64,000 bases of DNA. Origin: Lingula anatina. Its lineage: Eukaryota > Brachiopoda > Lingulata > Lingulida > Lingulidae. The position numbers and the translations under genes are program-made. Shown here piece by piece: positions 35,062 to 45,798 of this stretch. The stretch lies in the NCBI RefSeq assembly GCF_001039355.2, contig NW_019775600.1:235917-299916 (forward strand), given 5' to 3'. The stretch's first letter is position 1. Each line of letters begins with the position of its first letter. The notes beneath the pieces are model-generated. The model was not told the origin of the DNA. It saw only the letters and a program-made list of their open reading frames with translations, and did no database searches.

Positions 35062-36427
35062 CAATTGAATTTAATTCCAACATCAACAACAACAGTAAAA
35101 TACAGTAAGCAGCCTTGTGATTTTACAGCACACACAGGGCAATATTCATAGCGGGCACCAAACGGGATCCGGAGAGCCTGCTGTCTCGCACTCTAGTGTT
35201 AAATCAAGCGGGATTTCGCGGGATTTGAAGGAGTGTGGGACCAGAAATAATGGCAGACTAGCAAGTGCAGTGCGAGAACAAATAAAAGCTGACGAAACTT
35301 ATTCAAGGATATAATTATTAGTTGTTTTCTCTAAAGCTCTCTCACATCGCGGACAGGCTATTGCAAAAGAGTGCCAATTTACCATGTTTGACTTTTGCGT
35401 ATCACCTTTGTATTGATTTCTTATATTAGACTACATCATAAACAGAGTTTCACCCTTATTGTTAACAGTTACGCTCCACCAAACTCAGAGTCTCACACGT
35501 TTTCTTAGCTCGTATGACGACACAAAGTGCTTACAGCCTCGATTCAGTCTATATCAAATAATATCCGTTCATATCAATGTAACATCTTGATATACCGTCT
35601 GGGAGGACACTACTATAGGACATTCATTTCGTTGGACTATTTACGGCACCAAAATTGCTAGTTTTATATAATCTTTATAGGTACTCGGTCGTCTTGAGTG
35701 TTTCTCATTGCTGTTTGGAGCAAATAAATAAAGAAACGAATAAATAAATAAATTAACAGACCAATAATCAAAGGAATATTTTAAAGCGTATACTCTACCG
35801 AAGCCGATAGGGATATATGCAGAGTGCTGTACTTACTGAGGGTTTTTGGAAGGTCATCCTCTCATACCTATCGTCCCCGCTGTAGACGTAGGTCAAGGAC
35901 GTTTTGTCTGGCGGGAAAGTGGGATCCTCGAAAACTCCGTATTGGTAACTGGTAGGCTTGTCCCCCACGCATATAACATGACCCGAATCCGCAGGTGGGC
36001 GCACGGAGATTGACAAGAGTGCGGCGTCATCTTTTTGAGGTGAGGGCTTCACGCTCGTGGTACCGAAAGGCTCGTATGCATGTTTGACGGTGGTGGGAGG
36101 ATCGTCACAGCTGATCTTGCGTGGAGACTGGCTAGTCGACAGCTCCGTGAAAGATTGCGAGATATCCTGCACGTGCAGCGTGCGTCTCCTCTCTTTCTCT
36201 CTTCGGCGCACATTGGAAGTGTTTCCCTTTGGCGATGACGATGCAACAACGTTGAAGCCTACTTCCCCGCTCCCGCCTCCACCGCGAGACCAAAACGATT
36301 TCTTTGTTGGATTTTGTTCCAATCGCTCAGAGTTGGAATCCTGTGGCAGCGTTTCCGAGCTGCTGCTTGTGTTCATTTTTCTCTGAGTCGATTTCCTGAG
36401 TATGTACCTATTATAAGCCTTATGCAT
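19944..36427 (-). CDS. Calpain-family protein with substituted catalytic triad, 8 exons
   Basis: Exons on the - strand: 36427-35837, 30378-30186, 29875-29722, 27364-27184, 23692-23630, 22694-21479, 20844-20654, 20135-19944; all phases agree, 926 residues. Residues 1-160 are a Ser/Lys-rich extension. Calpain protease-core similarity starts at FEDPTFPPDKTSL (about 166) and includes FNIWQYGKWMAILVDDYLP, GEFWGPLIEKAYAK, LDALTDLTGAICEHF and FWVTFEEFLEKF (about 439-450). A C2-like domain follows (about 790-926: HILSVMQ, TELDPGSYFLVPF, VLIRILGD). The catalytic Cys of the family 'GDCW' is KDYW here (Tyr225); the His of 'GHAY' aligns with Tyr385; the Asn of 'NPWG' aligns with Cys410. I infer a non-proteolytic calpain, comparable in principle to vertebrate CAPN6. 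There are no EF hands. A roughly 300-residue low-complexity insert separates core and C2-like domain. A second in-frame ATG (residue 18) could be the start. Confidence 0.85.
22924..23043. mobile_element. 120-bp near-perfect hairpin element
   Basis: Two arms of about 56 bp pair almost throughout; the innermost part CTAGGGGGTAATTAA is perfectly mirrored around a six-base loop. Located in the calpain intron 22695-23629. Likely a MITE; its outer ends resemble those of neighbouring elements only weakly. Confidence 0.7.
23128..23371. mobile_element. Inverted-repeat element with ATTCACAA..GATCTATCG ends
   Basis: The left end (TGCATTCACAAAGGATCTAT) is matched by the inverted right end (TGCGTTCACAACAAATCTAT), with complementarity continuing about 70 bp inward. 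No coding content. Second of three inverted-repeat elements in one calpain intron. Confidence 0.65.
23403..23626. mobile_element. MITE with GATCGATC-type ends, abutting a calpain splice donor
   Basis: About 220 bp, clearly related to 56986-57200 (shared interior such as GTTAACTACCCCCTTACAGC against its counterpart). Ends carry ATTCCCAGAGATTAGATCGAT-like terminal repeats. The right end stops about four bases from the calpain exon at 23630. Confidence 0.75.
26514..26634. mobile_element. Short MITE with ACCCTCTACCAG ends
   Basis: 121 bp with ACCCTCTACCAG at the left and its inverse CTGGTAGAGGGT at the right. A second copy seems split: the left half lies near 27790-27838 and the right half near 28322-28400, separated by about 480 bp of unrelated sequence. 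Confidence 0.6.
26928..27102 (+). mobile_element. MITE family with CCGGTGTAAC ends, copy 2
   Basis: About 175 bp, same orientation as copy 1, located in the calpain intron just downstream of the exon at 27364-27184. End motif CCGGTGTAACG and the shared interior are intact. Confidence 0.8.
28686..28977. mobile_element. Hairpin MITE, about 290 bp, with arms of roughly 90 bp
   Basis: The segment from CCATTTAGAATGAATG through GATCCGCCGACAAAATATGG and CAGTTCAAAAGCGAT is repeated in reverse at the right side with few mismatches. The loop is about 80-100 bp. It lies in a calpain intron and has no open frame of note. Confidence 0.8.
29430..29620. repeat. Probable fragment of a G/C-run-containing repeat
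   Basis: Runs of C beside CCTGGCTATGGGCCTGG on one side and TGAATCCAGGTCCAAATCC on the other resemble the ends of small non-autonomous elements. I cannot fix its limits. Confidence 0.3.
30062..30135. repeat. (CA)n and (GA)n tracts in a calpain intron
   Basis: CA dinucleotides followed by AGAG runs about 50 bases from the donor of exon 2. Confidence 0.9.
30488..30733. mobile_element. Inverted-repeat MITE with TGCGAACA ends
   Basis: About 246 bp; the left arm TGCGAACATTTGTCTCATTT, then CTCACTTACGGTTCTCAATC, is matched by the inverted right arm for about 60 bp. Located in calpain intron 1 just upstream of exon 2. Confidence 0.75.
35017..35061. repeat. (AATA)n microsatellite in calpain intron 1
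   Basis: Tandem AATA tetranucleotides. TCTA/TGTC tetranucleotides lie nearby at 34700-34755. Confidence 0.9.
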
Positions 36428-39399
36428 ACTCCTATATATTTAAATGAGCCTGTTAGGTACGCAGGTGTGAACGAAAGAACTTTCCCATTGGCATACTACG
36501 TGTGTGAGTCAGAAATCCTTGCGTAAGAGAAACGACTCGAACTATTTTTCCTCAGACACGCTGCCACGATGACCAAAGCAGTTTCCTACGTCGAACATAT
36601 TTTGAGACTTGGCTGACAGACGATATTCTGGCTTCAGTTACTTTAAGTTTTTTTTTTGTTGTCTGCTTCGTTGTAAATCTACCTTCTCAAAGAATTGCTG
36701 TCTGAAACTTAATTGGAGAGAGAAATTAGCGACTTCTTTAGGCTTTGAAGATTCATTATAGACTTGTGACAACTAGAGTGCAATGCTAAACAGTATCTTA
36801 TGTTTTTTTAACGCTAAACATCATACGCGGCAATCTCTAAACATTTACTGCATTCTATGTCAGGTTTTACCTCATAATTTCAAAACGTGCACATCATTAA
36901 TTTAAACGGTGAGTGATGTCACTTTGATGTCTCTATTTTTACGGTTCTCCAAAGTTTATGCAAAGATATTTCCCTGGGGGTTAGAAGGGAGACCTCCACC
37001 ATTGATAAAAGAACAACAGTTTTTCTTTTTTCGTATTTTGGGAAACCACGTGTGAAGTTTCTTCATTTCTCACGTAATCATAACTGAAGGGGGAAAGAAC
37101 TTTTTCTCTCTTATTCCAAATTAATTCCCACGATTATAAATATTAAATATGTTTTAGATGATAACGATCAACGAAGTCACAATGAATAATATGTAATTAA
37201 AACTAAAACGTTATTAAAGCTAAACAAAAACCTGTATATATTCGCTTTGAACGAAGCTTTCAGTTAAATAGAAAGGTCTGTTAGTTAATCAATTGCCTCG
37301 TAACGCCAAATGGATGACAAATGCCACGTACATGTAGCAATTATTAACCACAGGTATCTGATATATAGTGCATACGCACATGGTGAACCAAATTATATAG
37401 TCAATCATACCACCAGTTTGTTATGGGTTTGATTTAGCTAATCAGTGGAGTATTGATACTATATGCTTACAACCAAGGAGTAGCAATACTCTTATATCTT
37501 CACTGCAGTCATTTCTAGATATATAAGCATATACCTATAGATAGATAGATAGACAGACAGACAGTATATGGACATTGGGTGAGATATGCGGAGTACAAAC
37601 AGAAGAATATAGAAGAATAGAATAGAAGAATGGGTAGGTACAGATACCCTACAGCTTACAATGAACGGGTTTCTATTCACGGAGAAGCTAGGAAATATGG
37701 CAATCAATAGCTGAATCCACGCAGCAAAGACACATATGAGGGTCCAAAGAGGGGGGGGGGGGGTAGTGATAACAGTTCAAGGGAAATAAAATAGTCAATT
37801 CACAAATCGCAGTAAATAATATATATATATTTTATATATATTTCACAGTTGATGTGTGTCGAAATTCCTTAAAATTACGAATCCCAGGGTATAATGACTT
37901 CGTTTCACAAAGGGCGGGAAAAAAACTGCATTCGCAAGTCACGGGGGTGGGGTACCTCACAAATCACGCTAAATAAAATGACCGTTTCATGCATCTCGGA
38001 AAAGAAAAGGTGTCTTTCACGGGTAACGAAAATACCCAATGGGACCCTCACATGTCGCATGCCGAATTTCATCAGTGACAACAGCTGTGGACGACCTTTT
38101 TATATACGACGTTGAAGACAACTAATTTAGATTGCGTTGCTGAGCTGTGCTTCTTTTTTATCTCCGCTAAAGAGGTTGTGCCTTTGCCTTTGTTGGTTTG
38201 TACGTCCAACGAAAAAATCAATACAAATTATCAGGGTGCATTAGAAATGGTCTAGCCTAGAGGTGATCAGTTTTTGACGGTGATCCATAAATTATTAAAT
38301 TGATCATGAGAATTAAGGTGCCTTGGCGGAGGTATGCGATCAATGTGTGCTTTTCTGGTTTTATTTTTAAATATTGCGTTTTGATCAAGATTATATTTCA
38401 TTCAACTTTTCAGTTCCGATTGTATTGGAAATTGTTCGAATGATTAAAGGTTAGCCTCGTGCTATTTAAAAACAAATGGAGTAATTAAATGGTGAATAAC
38501 TTGCATAATAATAATAATAATAATGATAATAATAATAATAATCATAATAATAATGATAATAATAATAAAAATATTGTTATAATGACTGAAATAAAATAAA
38601 ATATTTCACAGAGCAAATATAAATATTGCAAAAAGGTCACAGCTGTGTGAGAGAATAGAGAAGTTCAAGGATGACCAAATGATAGAACCTCCGCGATCAT
38701 TTTCAACCGAAACTAAAGAAAATGATATAGCACGGGCATTTAGCCCAAAGGTGAAAAAGAGAATATGCCCAAGTATTGTAAAATTATTACGTACCGCATA
38801 TGATAATTTCTGTGAAATCACAATGCCGTTTTATTTTCTCCGAAATAGACGTACGTGGCCTTCTCCGACGACGACTTGTTGGCAGAATGACGGCAATTAT
38901 CGGATCAGAATGATTGCTAAGAGATTTCCAAATCTTGTTATATACATCTTACGTCGCTATATGAGATATAAATATCTTAACGGGTATCCGGTTTCTGATC
39001 AGAAAACACCCAATATTCTGTGAGTCTCGTTAGCATCAGCAGAATTAACCTGGAGACATTTTTGTCTATAAAACAAGACTCCTTCTGTCGTAGCCCAAAG
39101 CTTGTCGTGTCTCTCCTTAACCTTTCTATCTCCGAGAATAGCTATTGATTTTTGTCTTTGCCAATCCCCTTCTAAGCTTAATATAGCGCAAACCGTTTTT
39201 CTACGCGCAATTATAGCAGCAACCTGAGGTTATTATTAGTCGGCTAACTACTCCCAGGGGTGAACTGCGATCTCAGGTGATTTATAGGGAAAATATTAGA
39301 GTAATTGGCATACATCTGTAGCAAGGTTGCAATGGAGAGAAAATAATAGAAAGATGGGGGGTAGTGAGAATCATCACAAGTGGCCTATCGGACATATAT

Positions 39400-39567
39400 G
39401 GGCGGATCCAGAAATATTTTCTGACAGTCTTCCGGATTATCTTTGTCGATCCATCTTCCAGTTTTGACCGTCTTCCGACTGAAAAAAAAAATAAATACCC
39501 GTCAATGTAAACTGGAAAATCTGACCGTCTTCCGGAAGACTCAGAAGACGGCCTAAATCCGTCCCTG
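39400..39567. mobile_element. Small element with GGGCGGATCCAG ends
   Basis: The left end GGGCGGATCCAGAAAT is roughly mirrored by CTAAATCCGTCCCTG at the right. The interior repeats GACCGTCTTCCG-type words in both orientations. Probably related by its ends to the element at 3145-3434. Confidence 0.5.
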
Positions 39568-39634
39568 TTATAAAGCATGCAAGGCTCATGCGTTGTTAGT
39601 TATAACTGTTATGATACCTGTACGGACCAGTTAA

Positions 39635-39733
39635 CCCAGCCAACATACAGCGTTATTATAACGTTACCATAACGTTATTTGGCAATATAAATGTTATGGT
39701 AATTGGTTATTACAACGTTTTATGTTTGCTGGG
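39635..39733. mobile_element. About 100-bp MITE with CCCAGCCAACATA ends
   Basis: CCCAGCCAACATACAGCGTT at the left pairs with AACGTTTTATGTTTGCTGGG at the right; the interior is rich in ACGTTA words in both orientations. Confidence 0.65.
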
Positions 39734-39759
39734 AAATTCCTTTGAATGTATCTATGGTC

Positions 39760-39761
<2 letters not shown>

Positions 39762-39804
<43 letters not shown>
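39762..39804. repeat. (GA)n microsatellite
   Basis: Uninterrupted GA dinucleotides in the intergenic region. Confidence 0.9.
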
Positions 39805-39806
<2 letters not shown>

Positions 39807-41523
39807 AAGTAATTAATTAAGATACGAGTCATTGGTCACAATCATCTGACATCAACGTACGAGGAAGTGACAAAAACTGTTGGAATCCCGCTCCTTAGTA
39901 CCTTAATAAGTAAACGAAATAACGTTGCAAAGACACTAGTCAAATCCAAGAAGACATCTCACGCTTCTCGGTATAGAATTAACATAAACCGCAAACTTGT
40001 GGCATAGTACTGTTTCCACTGTAACCACTATTTCCATAGTAACGTTGATAGTAATGAGGCATTTTGGTGAATAATGCTTAAATGCATAATTCGATCAATA
40101 AAAATGATAGCTAGATTGATAGATTGATTAATGGATGGATGAACGAATAGAAGGATTTATAGATAGATGTTGTGTGTATGCGTTTGCGCGCGTGTGTTTG
40201 TCCGTGCATGCGTGCTACGTGTGTGTGCGTGCGTGCATGTATGTGTGCTCCCTAGACCTGCCTTTGTTATGATATACATGAGTATATATGCAACACACAC
40301 AGGCCTACCTAATGCATGCATGTGCGTATATATAGGCCCTATGACAAGAAGCATTAAAATTCTCACATCTAGGTATTCATACTACAAGATATATATGGCC
40401 TACATGATTCTCACAGTTGATTTACTGTTCACGTGGATAATTACTACTTGAACATTCACTTGTCATCCCAACATTTTAAGTGATCAAGATGACGAAAAAA
40501 ATCTTGCGGTCTAAAGTGATCCATACGGCGCTACTTGTGCATCAGGTATAGCCTATATACGTGTAGGCCTACAGCGCTTGTGAACAGGTACATTTGTAGG
40601 TCTTTCATCAATCAATCCATTTTTGACAGGGTTTTCATGCAATTATAGTTTTTGTTGCTGTTGTTGTCACCTGTCCAATTGAATAATTCTCATCTGTCTC
40701 GATGATGATCGTGCTACATGTAGCTAGCACGGGTGATCTCGAATTTTCTACATGTTGGTGGCTTTTTTTTACTTTCGACAATTAACAGTGAAATTGTAAC
40801 AGTGACGTTTTTTTTAAATGATGATTACTTTGTATACGTAAACGTGTTTGTCAATAAAATGTTATAATGTCGGTATAATATTTTAATAATTGCATGGAAG
40901 CTAACATCTTTTAGTCTTTATTTGTTTCAGTGTATAGGTACTTTGTAGGCTAAATAATATTGTTTCGGTGTATGATCAGATAAATTTCACACCTATGGAG
41001 TTCAAAATTAATTTTATGGCCTTTCATTTAGACTTGAAAATCCTTTAAATTTCGATAAAGCGAATTAAGCCCTTGTGTATCCATCTTCTTGGGGTGGGCC
41101 TGGGTTGAACTGTGTGCAAGTAACCAATCATAATATGCAGTTTCTGATGGACACGTGGTTGATTGACATTAAAATGTCAAATGATTCATATAATTTTGTA
41201 TAAAGATCTTACAGAAAAGTGGAGATCTTGATTAATCGACCGGGTCGGAGACTTGACAACGGTTGCATGATGCAACCACTATTTTATAGTACAGTAAAAT
41301 ATCATTTTGTTGAAGTTACAACGTGTAGTCGTTAAATTCTTTTCCGTGTGCAGAGTTTGAGACGTACCGGTAGGCCTGCTAGCTATGTGATCAGTATAGC
41401 CGACCTGTACTTAAAACTCGGTAAATTTTGGGAATCTCTGTAGAAGTTTTAATGATTGGGTCACCCACTGACGATATCCTGTAGTGCGCGACTTCTGGGG
41501 TTAAATTACAAGGTAAATTATAC

Positions 41524-41697
41524 GGGGGCGTCTCGATAGTCCGAAGGTTCATTGGTCCGAAGGTTCATTGGTCCGAAAAGTGGTAACATTTTCATCGATT
41601 TTTTAATCACGGGTTCATTGGTCCGAAGGTTCTATAGTGAACATTCGGACCAATGAACCTTCGGACTATTGAACCTTCGGACTATCGCTACGGCCCC
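41524..41697. repeat. Hairpin built from a repeated TCCGAAGGTTCATTGG unit
   Basis: The left side carries several copies of TCCGAAGGTTCATTGG and the right side the same units inverted, bounded by GGGGGCG... and ...CGGCCCC. The result is an inverted repeat whose arms are themselves tandem repeats, about 174 bp in all. Confidence 0.75.
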
Positions 41698-42362
41698 ACT
41701 TAGGCCTATACAATATTGTTGGGGTTCTGGTAAAAGAAAAAAAAAATATTTGATAAAAAAAAATTAATTTGTTTAAAATATATGGAGAATGTTAGGCTTA
41801 TGCCGTGTAAAACTTTCAAATACGGAAATGAAAATCCCGTTCGTCTCGCAAAGTCTCTGTTACAAAACAAACAGAAATAGTTGATTTATGGAAAACGGAA
41901 TGTATTAGCCTACCGGCCTTTTAACATTATGGAATATTGTGCCAGCACTGATTTAGAACAAGGTAATAATGGGAACCTGATGATAGGTCTTAGATAGGTC
42001 TTCATAGTTGTAAATAAAATAATACGAATATCAGTGACCAGATTTGGTGTGTTTGACCTTGCGAAAAGTGAATTAATCGATAATGCATTGCTCTCGTCTT
42101 TCCCAACCAGTAAGTCACTTGATGTATAATCGGTGTTATCTTGCCATCCATGCACACGAACCTGATGTATATGAGCCTTATTTTTGCTGCTCTGTGGTGA
42201 TTGAATTTGAAATTTGGATGTGTGGAATCATGTTTAAGCAACCCAAAAATTATGTACTTTAATACAGCAAAATAATGTGTCACCATAGCCTTTGTTTGCC
42301 GTGAAAGAATATGACGAGACGAGACTACAAATAGGTCATCGAACATGCGCATTGCTTAAAGT

Positions 42363-42371
42363 GGCGCGAAA
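42363..42371. promoter_or_regulatory. E2F-type site upstream of RFC1
   Basis: GGCGCGAAA (TTTCGCGCC on the other strand) matches the E2F/DP consensus exactly. E2F control is established for replication genes in animals, so a site about 0.85 kb before the first recognised RFC1 exon suggests the promoter and first exon lie close by. Function here is inferred from motif and position only. Confidence 0.4.
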
Positions 42372-42732
42372 TGAAACATGATGCGAACTGAAATGGTCTT
42401 TTCCGCTTAATCGCCACGATTTGCAGCAGGTGACATATTCAAGCATGGTAGGTATGGGCATTAAGTATGAGCATCGTACTGGTTATTGAGACCATAAAAA
42501 CTTTACTCTGTGAGATGAGGCACAGGCCTTTCTTCACAGCCGATGCTTGCTAGCTAAAATTATTTGTATTAGTGTTAGTTCGTCGGTCATAATTTGGATA
42601 ACTTTTGCTTTTTTGTGAGCTTTAAACAAATTCTTCATCCTAGATGTCAGACCTGTGTTGTGTATAGATAGACTTTGTTGAACTCACACTTTTAATTGGA
42701 TTAATATTCTATATATAGCTACATGTACCTCC

Positions 42733-42763
<31 letters not shown>

Positions 42764-43223
42764 CACCCACCCGGCCCTTTGTCTGATGGCATTGTGATCC
42801 ATTACTGAATGATTTCAGAACTGGATTTTGAATAACAGNTTTGGAGGTACTGAAGGTCAGTGGAAACTGCACTCCAAGTACCAGTAATCTGCAGGTCCTC
42901 CCAATTCTGTGCTGGTTCAAACTAAATATTTTATTTCTTTTAGCCTATGTTTTCATGTGATTTTTTATTATTATGTATTATATTTCCACATAATCCTTGC
43001 CAGTCCAGAGGATCTGTGATATCAAAAATCCACTGGCATTTCAAGCAGTCAGTTTCATCATGTCTGTAATTCCTCCAGTCACAGGCCCCAATTTTTGCTT
43101 TGGGCTAGTAGATTTTAAGATTTTCAGAATTCTGTATAATTGATTAGTAGGGTTAAAAGGGTAAAAAAATTGATTAGAATTAAATTTCCTCATTTAATAA
43201 TTGTGTTTGATTTTATTTTTAAG

Positions 43224-45753
43224 ATGATCAGAGTAGAGACAGGAGTCCTGATGTTGATCCCATCAAGGCCGCCTTTCAACGACAGGCCCAGAAAGCTCCG
43301 ACACCAAAGAAAACTACTCCAGCTAAATCAACAGAGGAGAAGAAAAAACAAATCAGTGTTTCAGATTTCTTTGGAGGGGGCAGTGTCAAGAAATCTGAGA
43401 GGAAAACGGCTGCGTTGAAGAGAAAAGCTGTGAGTGTGATCATGAGGAAGATAATTTGCCTGTCTCATCGTTGCTCTTGATTTGGCTTTAGTATCCTTTA
43501 GATGTTTTTTTTTACAATATTATTTTAGGAATCACTTGCTAAATTCAGGAAAAAAGTGATTTGTTGCTTTTCTCACAACAGCATTTTGTTAACAAGTAAT
43601 ACCTAGAAATATTTTTTTAATTACCAGCAATTAGCACCAGAAAGCAAGTTGGGATTGTGTCAAAATGTGTGGTTTTCTTAGTGTTTTACAGTTATGGAAA
43701 ATGTTTTATATAAGGAGTTTTAAGTTTGTCATTCATTACTGTATATGTGATTTCAGCCTGATGGGGACACCCCCAGTATGGACAAGGAAGAGCACGATGA
43801 CGTAGACTTCCAAAGGACACTTGAATTACTAGATGAACAACAGGCTAAGAAGGTGATTAAGACTTCCTTCATTTTTTATTCAGTGCATTAAGTACGTCTT
43901 GTTGCTTTCTCTCTTATATATATGTATTACCTACATGGTACTGTTATTTTTATCATACATATTTTTTTGCCACATAGACAAAGATAGAAAGCACAAAGGT
44001 CACGCCAAGCAAATCTAGTCAGTCAAGAAGACATGACAGCACGCCATCTAAATCAATAACAGTGGCAGAAACACCTGTCAGAGAGTCTCCTCGGAGAAGT
44101 TCCAGAACTACAACACCCCAGAAAGAAGAATCTAGGTCAAGTTCAAGGACACCTCGCAAAGAAGAATCCAGGTCAAGTTCAAAGACGCCTCAGAAACAAA
44201 CATTGACATCAGATCAAACACCCCAGAAAAGTAGGTCGTCTTCTAAAGGGAGATCTCGTAGTGAGGTCAGCGTTGTTGAAGAGACACCAGAGAGGTCATC
44301 ACCAAGGACACGTTCAAGGTCAAGGTCATGTACTCCAGCTAAATCGGATACATCTAGTGAGCAAAGTGTTCGACAGTCACCTAGAAGGAAAGAAAATGAA
44401 AGTAAAACTGGTAAGTTGACCACAGCTTTTCTTTCATATGAACCTAGCCAAAAAGAAAAACTACAGTGACCTTTCATAGAGAACTTGGATAAATTTTTAA
44501 TTGGGTCAACATGCTCTACTTTTAAAGAGGATGGTTATATCATTACTGTGTATTAAAATAGGACATCATTTAGTATACAGTACTTCATATTCTAGTATGT
44601 AATGGTTATTTATCTGAACATGTTGTTTTTAGAAAGTTCGTCCTTGGCCAAGAAACTAGCTGCCAAAGCTAGGTCAAGGGAACTCATGAACACCAAAGAA
44701 GAAGAAGAAAAGGAATTAAAGAAATCAACACCTCAGAAGAAAACCCCATCAAAAGCCAAAACCCCAGTGAAAGCTACTCCAGAAAAAACTGAGGTAAGTA
44801 AAGTCATGTTGATGTCAAATTTAACACAGGTGTTTGGGGACAATTAAGATTAATAGACAAGATTGTGAAATTAGTTTAAAAACTGTACTACCAACTTTGT
44901 CATTATATGGATGTCTGTATTTCAGTTTGTGCGATTAACCAAAAATAAAGTATGTATATCTTTTTCAATTTTTTATCACTTTAGTGATTCTAGATGTAAG
45001 TTTTAAGATAAGTGAGAAACTAGATCCTGTCAGCTTTTTAGTCAAGTTTGTTAAATCATATTATATTTACTTTAGTGTTTGTACATTTCTATATATGATA
45101 AGTATATAGTCTGTGTATGTCATTATGATAAATATTTGCATATGATAAATGGAGAAACTCATTCATTTTAGCTTTTTGATCACATCTCCTTAAAACAAAA
45201 TCACATTTTGTATATGATAAATGGAAAAACAGTCCAGTCAGCTTTTTGGTTACATCTCTTTAAACCCAAGTCGTCATTCTTCCAGTCCAGTCCAGGTACT
45301 CCTGCCACTCTGGAGAGAAAGGGCAGCAGTTATAAAAGTTACCTGACCAGAGCCGGCCCCAGCAGTTTGGGAGCCAAGGAAGTACCTGAGGTGTGTATTT
45401 AGAGGGATAGACCCTGGGGAAGGGCATGGGGTCCTTCCCGTGCCTTTTGTTCATTAATGTAATATTTGATAACTGATTCCATTAATTTTGGTAATTCTTT
45501 TATATGTTAGATGTGAAAATGATTGCATCATTTTATTTGTCTATTTTGCCCAGTCAGATGTTTATTAACTGATTATTTAATTAGATTATTTAATTATGTG
45601 TTGATTTGTTTTTTCATTAATTATTTCAAAAATATCAGTTAATTAATTAATTAAATTATTTATTAGTTTATACAATTTATTAGTTTATACAATCAAGAAG
45701 ATGTCTCAATTTTTCCATTTTCATGTAGTCTGGGTGTCTTATTCAGGTTTCAG

Positions 45754-45798
<45 letters not shown>

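Larger units (their letters stand above)
36428..43223. other. Divergent intergenic region between the calpain and RFC1 genes
   Basis: It should hold both promoters and the 5' part of RFC1. Open frames here show no family resemblance. Recognisable items are microsatellites (AAT-rich near 38505-38570, GA at 39762-39804, GT/GC-rich near 40167-40245), two small inverted-repeat elements (39400-39567, 39635-39733), a complex hairpin (41524-41697) and a perfect E2F-type motif at 42363-42371. Confidence 0.5.

Noticed and set aside
38679-39023. 114-residue open frame between the calpain and RFC1 genes
   Set aside because: No known motif and composition like the surrounding AT-rich DNA.
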